A stretch of 64,000 bases of DNA from Campylobacter concisus ATCC 51562 (GCF_000466745.1 NZ_ANNI01000008.1:1-64000), one strand, 5' to 3'; positions 54,106-63,963 are shown, counted from the first letter of the stretch. Made by a program: numbers and translations. Notes: generated by a model from the sequence alone, not told the origin.

Positions 54106-55836
54106 ATGTTTTTAAAATTTCTTTTTTCGATTATTTTATTTGTAGGCTCGCTTTTTGCCGAGGTTTTAGATGTTAGCAAAGCCTTTGTTTTAACCCCAAG
54201 CGTTGATAGTCAAAATGTTGAAGTGAAGTTTAACTTTGGTGAAAATATCTATCTTTATAAAGAGAGTTTTGAGATTAAGCTAGCTGGCAAAAAGATAAAT
54301 GAGCTATTAAATTTGCCAAGTAGTGAAAATACGGGAGAATATGAAATTTATCCAAAAGATTTTTCGATTTTTATCCCATTAAATTTAGTAAAAGAAAATC
54401 TTTCAAATGGCAAAGCAATACTTGACATTAACTATCAAGGCTGTGCTAAAAACGGCATTTGCTACCGTCCACAAAGCAGAATTTATGAGATAACTGACCA
54501 AGCTGGAAAATTTAGCATCGCTACTTTTAAAAAAGAGCAAAAAAACGATACCGATAGCTTTGCTGAAGAATTTTCTAGCGAGCAAGATATTGCAAATGGG
54601 CTTGGAGATAAAAATTTCTTTATCTCGCTTCTTACTTTTTTTGGTTATGGTCTCTTGCTTTCACTAACACCTTGCGTCTTTCCGATGATACCGATACTTT
54701 CAAGCATAATCGTCTCAAAGGGTGCTAATTTAAATGCAAAAAAAGGCTTTTTACTATCATTTATCTATGTTGTCGCGATGAGCCTAGCTTATGCACTAGC
54801 TGGAGTGGCAGCTAGCCTACTTGGCTTTGGCATCGCAGGAGCTTTGCAAAATATCTATGTACTTGGCACTTTTGCGGCCATTTTTGTCATTTTAAGCTTT
54901 AGCATGTTTGGATTTTATGATATAAAATTGCCAGCAAAATTTGAAAATTTGATAAGTAAAAAATCGCAAAATAGTTCAGGCTATGTTGGAATTTTTATTA
55001 TGGGTTTTGCCTCAGCTCTCATCGTATCACCTTGCGTAGCAGCACCATTAGCTGGCGCACTTCTTTATATCGCTCAAAGCGGAAATATCTTTTATGGTGG
55101 CATTATGCTTTTTGTCATGGGGCTTGGCATGGGCGTGCCACTACTTATTATCGGGCTAAGCTCTGGAAAGTTCTTGCCAAAACCTGGTAGTTGGATGGAT
55201 GAAGTGAAAAAATTCTTTGGTTTTTTGATGCTCATCATGGCGGTTTGGATCCTTGCACGTGTACTTGGAGAATTTTTTGAGCTATTAGGATATGGCATTA
55301 TAGGCGTTTTTATGGCAGTTTATTTTGGGGCATTTGAAGTAGCAGAGCAAAGCTGGGCTAAGTTTAAAAAAGCGTTTTTTATCCTAGTTTTTATATATTC
55401 GGTTATGCTAATAGTTGGTTCATTTTTGGGCTCAAAGGAGGCTTTCTCTCCACTTTCTGGACTAAAATTGGCAAAAAGTGATAGTGCATTAAAATTTAAT
55501 TCCGTTAAAAATTTAGATGAACTAAATGAGATAATAAAAAACTCAAACAAGCCCGTTTTAGTAGATTTTTATGCTGATTGGTGTGTAAGCTGCAAAGAGA
55601 TAGAAAAGATCACTTTTAAAGATATTGACGTTATGAATGCTTTGGCAAATTTTGCACTTATTCGTATCGATGTAACAAATGGTGGATCACAAAATGATGA
55701 GATGCTAAGAAATTTTGGGCTTATTGATCCGCCTGCACTCTTGTTATTTAGTGGCGGAGATGAGCTAAAATTTCTTAGAACTATCGGTTTCATAGATGCT
55801 AAAAATTTTCTAGCAAAGCTTGAGAAAATTAAATAA
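54106..55836 (+). CDS. dsbD: Thiol:disulfide interchange protein DsbD
   Basis: Carries reducing power from cytoplasmic thioredoxin to the periplasm. A signal peptide (about 1-18) is followed by the periplasmic alpha domain with Cys113 and Cys119 (GCAKNGICY). Eight transmembrane helices (about 165-440) include LTPCVFPMIP and SPCVAAPLAG, the membrane cysteine pair. A thioredoxin-like domain carries Cys493 and Cys496 in DWCVSCKEIEK. All six redox Cys are present. The end overlaps the end of nth by eight bases. Confidence 0.97.
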   Translation: MFLKFLFSIILFVGSLFAEVLDVSKAFVLTPSVDSQNVEVKFNFGENIYLYKESFEIKLAGKKINELLNLPSSENTGEYEIYPKDFSIFIPLNLVKENLSNGKAILDINYQGCAKNGICYRPQSRIYEITDQAGKFSIATFKKEQKNDTDSFAEEFSSEQDIANGLGDKNFFISLLTFFGYGLLLSLTPCVFPMIPILSSIIVSKGANLNAKKGFLLSFIYVVAMSLAYALAGVAASLLGFGIAGALQNIYVLGTFAAIFVILSFSMFGFYDIKLPAKFENLISKKSQNSSGYVGIFIMGFASALIVSPCVAAPLAGALLYIAQSGNIFYGGIMLFVMGLGMGVPLLIIGLSSGKFLPKPGSWMDEVKKFFGFLMLIMAVWILARVLGEFFELLGYGIIGVFMAVYFGAFEVAEQSWAKFKKAFFILVFIYSVMLIVGSFLGSKEAFSPLSGLKLAKSDSALKFNSVKNLDELNEIIKNSNKPVLVDFYADWCVSCKEIEKITFKDIDVMNALANFALIRIDVTNGGSQNDEMLRNFGLIDPPALLLFSGGDELKFLRTIGFIDAKNFLAKLEKIK

Positions 55837-56461
55837 TCTTGTCCTTGCTGTTGCAAAGATCATTTAATATACACTCATGGCAAAGCGGCTTTTTGGCTTT
55901 ACAGGTGTAACGTCCAAAGAGCACCATGGCTTGATGAAGCTTACCAAGATCTGTTTTAAAGGCGTGGCTAAGATCAGCTTCAGTAGCTTCTGGTGTTTTT
56001 GCATGACTAAGATCAAGTCTGTGTGCCACTCTAAAAACGTGTGTATCAACAGCCATAACATTTGCATTTGTAGCTTCTAAAAGCACGACATGAGCGGTCT
56101 TTTGTCCAACTCCAGCAAGCGCTTTTAGCTTCTCTTCATCAAGCGGAATTTCTCCATTATAAAGCTCAACCACGCTGTTTGCCATTTTGATTAAATTTAC
56201 CGCTTTGTTATTAAAAAAGCTGCACGAATTTATCATTAGTTTTAGGCTTGCTAAATTTGCGCTAGCTAGCTCATAGACATCTTTATATGCTTCAAATAAA
56301 GCTGGAGTTATTAAATTTACTCTTTTGTCGGTGCACTGGGCTGAGAGCATGACGCAGACAAGAAGTTCATATAAATTTCTAAATTTAAGCTCGCTTTTGG
56401 CGTCTTTAAACTCTTCTAAAAGTCTTCTTTTTATCTCTAAAATATCTTTTTTTGTTCTCAT
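55829..56461 (-). CDS. nth: Endonuclease III
   Basis: A DNA glycosylase/AP lyase removing oxidised pyrimidines. The helix-hairpin-helix LAGVGQKTAHVVLLEA carries catalytic Lys121, and AVDTHVFRVAHRL carries Asp139. A four-Cys cluster motif at the C-terminus (CKAKKPLCHECILNDLC, spacing 6-2-5) binds 4Fe-4S. At 210 residues it is typical. It converges on dsbD, with the two stops overlapping. Confidence 0.97.
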   Translation of the reverse strand: MRTKKDILEIKRRLLEEFKDAKSELKFRNLYELLVCVMLSAQCTDKRVNLITPALFEAYKDVYELASANLASLKLMINSCSFFNNKAVNLIKMANSVVELYNGEIPLDEEKLKALAGVGQKTAHVVLLEATNANVMAVDTHVFRVAHRLDLSHAKTPEATEADLSHAFKTDLGKLHQAMVLFGRYTCKAKKPLCHECILNDLCNSKDKII

Positions 56462-56556
56462 TTTCGTATTTTATCTTATTTTCTTAAGTTAAATGAAAAG
56501 TTATCGCTTTATTTGATATAATCTTGCCCATAAAATCAATTTTTTAAAGGATTTAT

Positions 56557-57375
56557 ATGAAAAAATTTTTGTTTCCAGCAGTTTTAAGTTTAGCGGCAGC
56601 TGTTACTCTAAATGCAGCAGTAGTTGCAACAGTTGATGGTGATGCTATAAGCGATAGCGATATTTCAAGCCTTTTATCAGCAGCCATGCCAGGATTTGAT
56701 GCTAGCAAGCTTCAACCAAATGAGAAAAAACGTATTATCGACGATCTAATAAATAGAAAACTTCTTTTAAAAGATGCTAAGTCAAGCGGTATCGAAAAAG
56801 ATGTAGAGTACATCAAAGCTGTAAAAGCAGCGCAAGAAGGTATCGCGGTTGAGCTTTATATGAGAAAGCTTTTTGATGGCATAAAAGTAAGTGATAACGA
56901 ACTAAAAGATTTTTACAATAAAAACAAAGCTAGCATGAACCAACCAGCTCAAGCAAGAGCAAGACATATCTTAGTTGAAGATGAAAAAACAGCAAACGAC
57001 ATCATCGCTCAACTTAAAAATTTAAAAGGCGAGGCGCTAACTAAGAAATTTGCAGAGCTAGCAAGCCAAAAATCAATCGACAAAGGCTCAGCAGCACACG
57101 GTGGCGAGCTTGGCTGGTTTGGTCAAAGCCAAATGGTAAAACCTTTTGCAGACGCAGCATTTTCAATGGCTAATGGCACAGTTTCAACTAAGCCAGTTAA
57201 AACTCAGTTTGGCTACCATGTTATCTTAAAAGAAGATGGCAAAGCTGCTGGCACTGTAAGCTTTGAGCAAGCAAAAGCAGAGATCGAGCAAGCTGTAAAA
57301 ATGGAGAAATTCCAAGCTGCTGTTAGACAAAAAAGTGAAGCTCTACGCCAAAAAGCGAAGATAGAATATAAGTAA
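56557..57375 (+). CDS. peb4: PEB4-type periplasmic peptidyl-prolyl isomerase/chaperone
   Basis: A SurA-like chaperone that helps outer membrane proteins fold. The 272-residue protein has a signal peptide (about 1-21), an N-terminal helical chaperone part, and a parvulin domain (about 130-232) opening with [21 protein letters not shown] split at its centre and containing [22 protein letters not shown]-terminal helix with [12 protein letters not shown] closes the chaperone domain. It lies just upstream of fba, the order I recall in C. jejuni. AAAGGA precedes the ATG. Confidence 0.93.
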   Translation: MKKFLFPAVLSLAAAVTLNAAVVATVDGDAISDSDISSLLSAAMPGFDASKLQPNEKKRIIDDLINRKLLLKDAKSSGIEKDVEYIKAVKAAQEGIAVELYMRKLFDGIKVSDNELKDFYNKNKASMNQPAQARARHILVEDEKTANDIIAQLKNLKGEALTKKFAELASQKSIDKGSAAHGGELGWFGQSQMVKPFADAAFSMANGTVSTKPVKTQFGYHVILKEDGKAAGTVSFEQAKAEIEQAVKMEKFQAAVRQKSEALRQKAKIEYK

Positions 57376-57390
57376 AATTTGGAGGATAAA

Positions 57391-58455
57391 ATGGGCGTTT
57401 TAGATATCGTAAAACCTGGTGTTTTAAGCGGAGATGATGTAACAAAACTTTATGCTTATGCCAAAGAGCAAGGTTTTGCAATACCTGCTGTAAATGTCGT
57501 AGGCAGCGACTCAGTAAATGCTGTTTTAGAAGCGGCAAAGGTTGCTAACTCGCCTGTTATCGTTCAGTTTAGTAATGGCGGTGCAGGTTTTTACGCTGGT
57601 AAAGCCTGCGAAAACGCAGCCGTTCTTGGTGCGATCGCTGGAGCAAAGCACGTTCATTTACTTGCCCAGGCTTATGGCGTGCCAGTCATTTTACACACTG
57701 ACCACGCTGCTAGAAAGCTCTTACCTTGGATAGATGAGTTAGTAAAAGCAAGCCATGAGTATAAAAAAACTCACGGCGTGCCACTTTTTAGCTCTCACAT
57801 GCTTGATCTTAGCGAAGAGAATATCAACGAAAATTTAAGCACGTGCGAGAAGTATCTAAAAGAGCTTAGCGAGCTTGGCATCAGCCTTGAGATCGAGCTA
57901 GGCGTCACTGGTGGCGAAGAAGATGGCGTGGATAATACAAGCGTTGATAATGCGCTTCTTTACACTCAGCCAGAAGATGTCGCACTTGCTTATGAAAGAC
58001 TAAGCAAAATAAGCGATAAATTTAGTATCGCAGCTAGTTTTGGCAACGTTCATGGTGTCTATAAACCGGGCAATGTCGTGCTAAGACCAGAAATTCTTAA
58101 AAACTCACAAGCCTATGTCGCTAAGAAATTTAACACAAAAAGCGACAAGCCAGTAAATTTTGTATTTCACGGCGGAAGTGGCAGCGAGCTAAAAGATATC
58201 AAAAATGCTGTTAGCTACGGCGTTATCAAGATGAACATTGACACCGATACGCAGTGGGCTTTCTGGGACGGCGTGCGTGAGTATGAGGCCAAAAATAGAG
58301 CATACTTACAAGGTCAGATCGGCAACCCAGAGGGCGATGATAAGCCAAATAAAAAATACTACGATCCAAGGAAATGGCTAAGAAGTGGCGAGGAGAGCAT
58401 GGTTAAGCGTCTTCAGACTGCTTTTAGCGACTTAAACTGCCTAAATAGGAACTAA
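57391..58455 (+). CDS. fba: Class II fructose-bisphosphate aldolase
   Basis: A zinc aldolase of gluconeogenesis/glycolysis. Zinc and catalytic motifs: ILHTDHAARK (about 100-109), ELGVTGGEEDG with the metal Glu, and FHGGSGSE. At 354 residues it is the normal class IIA length. I place the start at ATG 57391 because GGAGG at 57381-57385 stands right before it; a TTG at 57379 would use that ribosome binding site as codons. It follows peb4 by 15 bases. Confidence 0.97.
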   Translation: MGVLDIVKPGVLSGDDVTKLYAYAKEQGFAIPAVNVVGSDSVNAVLEAAKVANSPVIVQFSNGGAGFYAGKACENAAVLGAIAGAKHVHLLAQAYGVPVILHTDHAARKLLPWIDELVKASHEYKKTHGVPLFSSHMLDLSEENINENLSTCEKYLKELSELGISLEIELGVTGGEEDGVDNTSVDNALLYTQPEDVALAYERLSKISDKFSIAASFGNVHGVYKPGNVVLRPEILKNSQAYVAKKFNTKSDKPVNFVFHGGSGSELKDIKNAVSYGVIKMNIDTDTQWAFWDGVREYEAKNRAYLQGQIGNPEGDDKPNKKYYDPRKWLRSGEESMVKRLQTAFSDLNCLNRN

Positions 58456-58459
58456 TCCT

Positions 58460-59773
58460 ATGCAAAATCAAAATGATTTTAGTGAGCTAAGCGTGCCAAA
58501 AGAGCGCCAAGCTCACTCTTTCTTTGTCTTTTTTAAAGTTATCTTTATCCCTTTAGCTATCTACATCTTGGCGATACTAGCGTATCTTGGCGTTATAAAT
58601 TTTCAGATGAAGCTTCACACCATCGTGATGATGGGCGTTATACTCTTTGTCGCTTTTATATTTTCACGTCACAGTGCTTTGGTAGCTTACTCAAATTTCT
58701 TGGCAAATGCCAAAGACTACAAGATAAGGCTAAAAGAATTTATCATCGCTCATCTTTTTGAAATTTCAGGCGTCAAAAAGGCAAACGCTAAATTTGAAGA
58801 TTTTTTCGAGAGTTATACAAGAAATTTTAGAAATGACAACCTAGCAAACATCGGCCAAGCAGTCTTTCCTATGCTTGGAATTTTGGGTACATTTATCAGC
58901 ATCGCCATCTCTATGCCAGAGTTTAGCTCTAATACTACAGATGGTCTTGAAAAAGAGATCGCTATACTACTAAATGGCGTATCTACGGCGTTTTATGTAT
59001 CGATCTATGGTATTTTTTTAGCGCTTTGGTGGATGTTTTTTGAAAAGATCGGCGTTAGTAAATTTGAGAAATTTTACAGCGAGCAAAAAGAGCTTAGCCG
59101 TGAGTTTTTCTGGCAGGAAAATGAACTAAATGCAAATTTCATGAAAGCAAGTGTTAGCTACTTTAAAGATAGTAATGATGCTTTTAAAATGGCGCTTGAC
59201 GATAAATTTTTAAGAAATTTAAACGATCAGGTAAATGAAAAATTTGACAAACTAAAAGAGCTTTGTGAAATAGAGAAAAATATCATAAATCAAAGCAAGG
59301 CAGAGCTTAGCGCAAGTTTAAAAATGCTAAATGAATCTGGGCTAAAACAAGATGAATTTGTAAAGATTCACTCCGACATACTAAAGGCAGTTAGTGCGTT
59401 TTCTAATGCCTTTAAAGATATGGAGGTTAAAATTTTAACCGAGCATGCAAAGCTTGGCGAAATTTTTAGCAGAAATTTAAACACTACAAAAGAGAGCCAG
59501 CTAAAATTTGAGCAGACTATCAAGAGTTTTGATGCCATTTTGAAAGAATTTTCTCTCTCTTTGATGAAAGAGCAAAACGACGCACTAAAGGCATTTAGAG
59601 CCTCGCTTGTTGAGAGTGCTACGATATTTAAAGCCGCATATGAGCAAGAGGGCAGGAGCTTGGAGCGTGAGAAAGAACGCGAGAGCTTGATCGCTGAGCT
59701 TAAGAAAAACATAGACGAGATCGATAAAGAAGCAAATTCTGTAATAGAAAAAATCGAAAATCTAGTGCAATGA
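58460..59773 (+). CDS. MotA/TolQ/ExbB-like proton channel protein with long tail
   Basis: The 437-residue protein has two N-terminal transmembrane helices (about 25-50 and 55-74). Two more lie at about 133-154 and 182-206, with FPMLGILGTFISIAISMPEF and LNGVSTAFYVSIYGIFLALW, the pore-helix features of the MotA/TolQ/ExbB family. A long coiled-coil tail (about 255-435) follows, as in ZorA-type proteins. It overlaps the next gene, its likely MotB-like partner, by four bases. The pair would form a proton-driven stator. From memory, C. jejuni has the same pair after fba. What it drives is unknown. Confidence 0.8.
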   Translation: MQNQNDFSELSVPKERQAHSFFVFFKVIFIPLAIYILAILAYLGVINFQMKLHTIVMMGVILFVAFIFSRHSALVAYSNFLANAKDYKIRLKEFIIAHLFEISGVKKANAKFEDFFESYTRNFRNDNLANIGQAVFPMLGILGTFISIAISMPEFSSNTTDGLEKEIAILLNGVSTAFYVSIYGIFLALWWMFFEKIGVSKFEKFYSEQKELSREFFWQENELNANFMKASVSYFKDSNDAFKMALDDKFLRNLNDQVNEKFDKLKELCEIEKNIINQSKAELSASLKMLNESGLKQDEFVKIHSDILKAVSAFSNAFKDMEVKILTEHAKLGEIFSRNLNTTKESQLKFEQTIKSFDAILKEFSLSLMKEQNDALKAFRASLVESATIFKAAYEQEGRSLEREKERESLIAELKKNIDEIDKEANSVIEKIENLVQ

Positions 59774-60861
59774 AAATAAACAAAAATAACGAAGATCAAT
59801 CGAGCTTTTGGGTTTCGTACGCAGACTTGATGGCGGGTCTGCTCTTTGTTTTTATGCTGCTAATCGGCGCTGTCGTCGTAAAATACGTCCTAACTCAAAA
59901 CACTCTTGAAAATAAAGAGCAAGCCATCATCACAGCTTTAGCAAATTTAAAAGATGTCCAGGGCAAGAATTTTACCCTTGAAGAGCTAAATGAAGCCCTA
60001 AAAAGTGAGCTTTCAAAGATAAGTGACGAAAACATAAATTTAAAAAAGTCAAATGAAATTTTTGTCATCCAAATAGATGCCCTAAAAGAAAAACTGGCCC
60101 AGCTTATAGAGCAAAACAAGGATGCAAATGCGAGCATAAAAGAGCTAAACGCTAGCATTTTTGATCTAAATCAAAAGATGATCGTGCTAAATGATGAAAT
60201 TTCATCAAAAGATAGAGCGCTTAGTGACGCAAACGAAAGCAGTGAGAAAAATTTAGCCAAGATCGCCTTTTTGCTTGAGCAAGTGAGCCAAAGAGAGGCT
60301 AGATATGACGAGCTTTTAAGGGACTTAAACGTCACTCGTGACAGAGTGAAAAATTTAACCGGTATCAGAGTAAAAGTGATTTCAGCCTTAAAAGATAGAT
60401 TGGGATCAAGTATTGAGATCGATCCAAACTCAGGCGCGCTAAAGCTTAGCTCCTCAGTACTTTTTGATAAAGGAAGTGCGGTCTTAAAAGAAGAGGTAAA
60501 AGAGGAGCTAAAGGCGACACTTGGTAAGTATTTTGACGTGCTTTTAAATGATAAGGATATCGCGTCAAATATTGATCAAATCATAATCGAAGGTTTTACA
60601 GATAGCGACGGAAGCTATATTTATAACCTAGAGCTTTCACAAAAAAGAGCTTATGCGGTGATGGAATTTATAAATTCATTTAGTGGTGATACTCGCCTTA
60701 GAAAGCTACTTGTCGCAAGCGGGCGAAGCTACAACGAGCTAGTTTTTAAAGACGGAGCCGAGGACAAGGACGCTTCAAGGCGTATCGAGATCAAATTTTC
60801 ACTCTCAAACAAAGAGGCTATCAACGAGATAGAGAAATTTTTGGAGTTTAAGGGTGATTGA
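59770..60861 (+). CDS. MotB/ZorB-like stator protein with OmpA domain
   Basis: The 363-residue protein has one N-terminal transmembrane helix (about 17-38). Asp19, in SYADLMAGLLFVFM, sits where MotB has its proton-binding Asp. A long coiled coil (about 45-185) leads to a C-terminal OmpA-like peptidoglycan-binding domain (about 230-350) with IEGFTDSDGSYIYNLELSQK and ASRRIEIKFSL. It is the natural partner of the upstream MotA-like protein, whose gene it overlaps. The domain order matches MotB and ZorB. Function is not established here. Confidence 0.82.
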   Translation: MKINKNNEDQSSFWVSYADLMAGLLFVFMLLIGAVVVKYVLTQNTLENKEQAIITALANLKDVQGKNFTLEELNEALKSELSKISDENINLKKSNEIFVIQIDALKEKLAQLIEQNKDANASIKELNASIFDLNQKMIVLNDEISSKDRALSDANESSEKNLAKIAFLLEQVSQREARYDELLRDLNVTRDRVKNLTGIRVKVISALKDRLGSSIEIDPNSGALKLSSSVLFDKGSAVLKEEVKEELKATLGKYFDVLLNDKDIASNIDQIIIEGFTDSDGSYIYNLELSQKRAYAVMEFINSFSGDTRLRKLLVASGRSYNELVFKDGAEDKDASRRIEIKFSLSNKEAINEIEKFLEFKGD

Positions 60862-61705
60862 TAAAATTTGCTTAAGAGGGCGAGAATTTTGGCTTTTAAG
60901 AGATGATCTGCTAGGCGAGTTTAACGGCAATAAAGCAAGAAAGCTAGAGTATTTTTTAAACGCTGATCTTAGCGCCATCAAAGCCATCGTATCTCACGGC
61001 TCAAGCCAGTCAAATGCGATGTATAGCCTAAGCCTTTTTGCTAAGCTAAAAGGGCTTAAATTTTACTACGTCGTCTCTCATCTAAGCTCAAATTTAGAGC
61101 AAGATCCGGTTGGAAATTTCAAATTTGCACTTGAAAATGGTATGGAAATTTTTGTAAAAGAGCAGCGTGAGAAATTTGCTAAGGAACTAGCAAAGAGCCA
61201 AAACGCGCTTTTTATAAACGAGGGCGTAGCGCAAAGTGAAGCCGAGTTTGGCTTTATCACACAAGCAAATGAGATAAATGAGTGGAGCAAAAAAAGTGGC
61301 ATAAGGCCTGATATCTTCTTGCCCTCAGGCACTGGCACAAGCGCATGCTACCTAGCAAAACATACCGATCTTAGAGTTTTTACAGCCCCTTGCGTGGGGG
61401 ACAGTGACTATCTAAAAAAGCAAATTTATGAGCTAGATAAAGATAGCAAAGTGCAAATTTTAAATCCGCCAAAGAAGTATCATTTTGGGAATTTATACCA
61501 AGAGCTTTATGAAATTTGGCTAGAGGCTTGCAAAAGTGGCGTGGAATTTGACCTAGTGTATGACCCTGTTGGCTTTATCACGCTTTTTGCAAATTTAGAT
61601 AAGCTTGGAGCTGAAATTTTATATATCCACCAGGGCGGAATTTTAGGTAACATTACACAAAGACAAAGATACGAGAGAAAATTAAAATTAAAGGAGCATA
61701 AATGA
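60854..61705 (+). CDS. PLP-dependent deaminase/desulfhydrase family protein (ACC deaminase-like)
   Basis: The 283-residue protein belongs to the fold II PLP family that includes ACC deaminase and D-cysteine desulfhydrase. The PLP Lys is in EFNGNKARKLEYFL (about 22-35), followed by VSHGSSQSNAMYSLS, the phosphate/substrate loop, and LPSGTGTSACYLA. At 283 residues it is shorter than ACC deaminase (about 338). The substrate is unknown. Its GTG start overlaps the MotB-like gene and its end overlaps hisD. Confidence 0.82.
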   Translation: MIDKICLRGREFWLLRDDLLGEFNGNKARKLEYFLNADLSAIKAIVSHGSSQSNAMYSLSLFAKLKGLKFYYVVSHLSSNLEQDPVGNFKFALENGMEIFVKEQREKFAKELAKSQNALFINEGVAQSEAEFGFITQANEINEWSKKSGIRPDIFLPSGTGTSACYLAKHTDLRVFTAPCVGDSDYLKKQIYELDKDSKVQILNPPKKYHFGNLYQELYEIWLEACKSGVEFDLVYDPVGFITLFANLDKLGAEILYIHQGGILGNITQRQRYERKLKLKEHK

Positions 61706-62994
61706 AATTTTTTCATAGTAGTGACGCTGATTTTGAGAGTAAATTTTTACAGCTTGTTAAACGAAGTGATAATGACATGAGTGCTGTAATGCCGGTGGTT
61801 GCTGGAATAATAGATGAGATAAGAAAAGATGGCGATAGTGCACTTTTTGCGCAGATAAGTAAATTTGATAAATTTAATGTCACAAGTAAAAACGACATAA
61901 TAATCGACGTAAAAGAGATGGAGGCTGCCTATAATTCACTAGATAATGCTTTGAGAGTAGCTTTAAATTTAGCTCACGATAGGATAAAAAGCTATCATGA
62001 GCGCACAAAACCAAGCGACTGGACATATAAAGATGAACACGACATCTTGCTAGGCGCAAAATACACAGCGGTTGACCGCGCTGGCCTTTATATCCCAGGT
62101 GGCAAGGCGGCTTATCCTAGCTCGCTTCTTATGAACGCGATCCCAGCGATCGTAGCTGGAGTAAAAGAGATCGTAGTTTGCACCCCAGCGCCAAATGGCA
62201 AGGTAAATACCTTGCTTCTTGCGGCAATGCATCTTTGTGGCATAAAGACAGCCTTTAAAATAGGCGGCGCAAGCGCGATCGCAGCGATGGCATACGGAAC
62301 CGAAACGGTGCCAAAGGTCGATGTCATCACAGGACCTGGCAATATCTACGTAGCGACTGCTAAAAAGCTAGTTTATGGCGACGTAAATATTGATATGATC
62401 GCTGGTCCAAGCGAGATAGGCGTCATCGCTGATGATAGTGCCGATCCTCGCCACATAGCTATCGATATGCTCTCTCAAGCTGAGCACGACGAGATCGCAA
62501 GTGCCTTTTTGATAACGCCAGTGGAAGCTTTCGCAAGGGCTGTGCAAAGACACATTGAAGATGAGCTAAAGACACTAAAACGTGAGCCAATCGCAAGTGC
62601 AAGCATAAGAAATAAAGCTGCAATAATAGTGGCAAAAGATTTAAAAGAGTGTTTTACTCTCATGAATGAGCTTGCTGTTGAGCACCTAGAGATTGCTACA
62701 AACGATGCTTTAAGTTATATAGATGATGTGACTCACGCGGGTGCTATATTTTTTGGACATTTTACACCTGAAGCGATGGGAGATTATATCGCTGGACCAA
62801 ATCACACATTGCCAACTGGTGGAAGCGCGAGATTTTACTCGCCACTTGGAGTTGAAAATTTCATGAAGCGAAGTTCGATCATTTCAGTAAGTAAAAAAGG
62901 TATCATGCATCTTGGCAAATCGTGCATGCAGCTAGCTGAAGCTGAAGGACTAACCGCTCATAAAAAATCAGTTGCGGTGAGACTAGAAGAGTAA
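61702..62994 (+). CDS. hisD: Histidinol dehydrogenase
   Basis: Oxidises histidinol to histidine in two NAD-dependent steps. DRAGLYIPGGKAAYPSSLLM, GPGNIYVATAKK, AGPSEIGVIAD and the zinc motif DMLSQAEHDE are all present, with AGPNHTLPTGGSARFYSPLG near the C-terminus. At 430 residues it is normal. AAGGAG precedes the ATG, which overlaps the previous stop. No other his genes are in the window. Confidence 0.97.
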   Translation: MKFFHSSDADFESKFLQLVKRSDNDMSAVMPVVAGIIDEIRKDGDSALFAQISKFDKFNVTSKNDIIIDVKEMEAAYNSLDNALRVALNLAHDRIKSYHERTKPSDWTYKDEHDILLGAKYTAVDRAGLYIPGGKAAYPSSLLMNAIPAIVAGVKEIVVCTPAPNGKVNTLLLAAMHLCGIKTAFKIGGASAIAAMAYGTETVPKVDVITGPGNIYVATAKKLVYGDVNIDMIAGPSEIGVIADDSADPRHIAIDMLSQAEHDEIASAFLITPVEAFARAVQRHIEDELKTLKREPIASASIRNKAAIIVAKDLKECFTLMNELAVEHLEIATNDALSYIDDVTHAGAIFFGHFTPEAMGDYIAGPNHTLPTGGSARFYSPLGVENFMKRSSIISVSKKGIMHLGKSCMQLAEAEGLTAHKKSVAVRLEE

Positions 62995-63078
62995 AGAAAA
63001 ATGGATTTTATAGAGATTTTGCAACTTTTTATAGAATTTATAGTAGAATCCATAGCGAATTATTAAAAAGGAGTTGTT

Positions 63079-63834
63079 ATGAAGTTAGGAACTTATACTA
63101 CAAACCAGGCTTCAGGAAACTATTATTTAGATCAGGCAAAAAATAGCGAGAAGAAAGCGCTAAATGCTATCTCTGCAAACAGCGAGATCAAAGCATCAGG
63201 TGCAAATTTGCAAATCGCAGAGAGTTTGCTTTCGCAAACAAATGTCTTGAACAAAGGTTTGGCAAATGCAAACGATATGATCGGTATGCTTCAAATCGCT
63301 GACTCAACGCTTTTAAATTTGAGTAAAAGTACAGATAGAATAGGCGAGCTTTCAAGTAAGCTTACAAATCCTACTCTCTCAGCAAATGAACAAAAAGGCA
63401 TAAAGAGCGAAATCAACGCACTAAGAAATGCTATGAATGATAGTGTAAAAGAGGCTAAATTTAATGGCAAAAATGTATTTGATGCTGAGCTTGGATTTTT
63501 TACAGGCGAGAGTACAAAAAATATAAATTTAGGCACAAACGCTCTTTTAAATGTAAAAGATGACGGCTCAAATACAGGCGAAATTTTAAAAAATATAAAT
63601 TCACTTCGCTCAGAGATCGGATCAACACAAAATGCTGTATTTAGAGGTATAAATGCTCTAGCCGCAAGAAGTGTGGCGAATGCTAATAGTGTAGAGAACC
63701 TTGATAGTAGCGACATCGCAAAGAGCTTGGAAGAAAATTTACAAGCAAATTTAAAACTTCATGCTGCGAGCTTAGCTAAAGCTCATGATACTACGAGCTT
63801 GGCCGCAAAACTAGATAAACTTCTAGCTGAATAA
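63079..63834 (+). CDS. flaC: Short flagellin-like protein FlaC
   Basis: The 251-residue protein has the two terminal D0/D1 helical regions of flagellin (about 1-150 and 180-250) with almost no variable middle part. C. jejuni FlaC, a flagellin-like protein secreted through the flagellar export apparatus, has the same layout and length. The stretch ANDMIGMLQIADSTLLNLSK and FNGKNVFDAELGF are flagellin-like. AAGGAG precedes the ATG, and a terminator follows. Flagellar export of the product is inferred. Confidence 0.85.
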   Translation: MKLGTYTTNQASGNYYLDQAKNSEKKALNAISANSEIKASGANLQIAESLLSQTNVLNKGLANANDMIGMLQIADSTLLNLSKSTDRIGELSSKLTNPTLSANEQKGIKSEINALRNAMNDSVKEAKFNGKNVFDAELGFFTGESTKNINLGTNALLNVKDDGSNTGEILKNINSLRSEIGSTQNAVFRGINALAARSVANANSVENLDSSDIAKSLEENLQANLKLHAASLAKAHDTTSLAAKLDKLLAE

Positions 63835-63837
63835 ATT

Positions 63838-63868
63838 TTTACCGGTCTTGCACCGGTAAATTCTTTTT
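63838..63868 (+). terminator. flaC terminator
   Basis: TTTACCGGT and ACCGGTAAA pair perfectly over nine base pairs around CTTGC, just after the flaC stop, followed by TTCTTTTTT. A classic intrinsic terminator. Confidence 0.92.
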
Positions 63869-63963
63869 TAGTTTCTAATAAATTTTTTATAATGATCCTA
63901 TCTTATTTGGATGACATAAATTTATGGTTTAGATTGTATATATAGGTACATTAAGGAATTTTG

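Noticed and set aside
58460..60861. A Zorya anti-phage system
   Set aside because: Only ZorA/ZorB-like proteins are present; no zorC, zorD or zorE-like gene is nearby, and the flanking genes are core metabolism.
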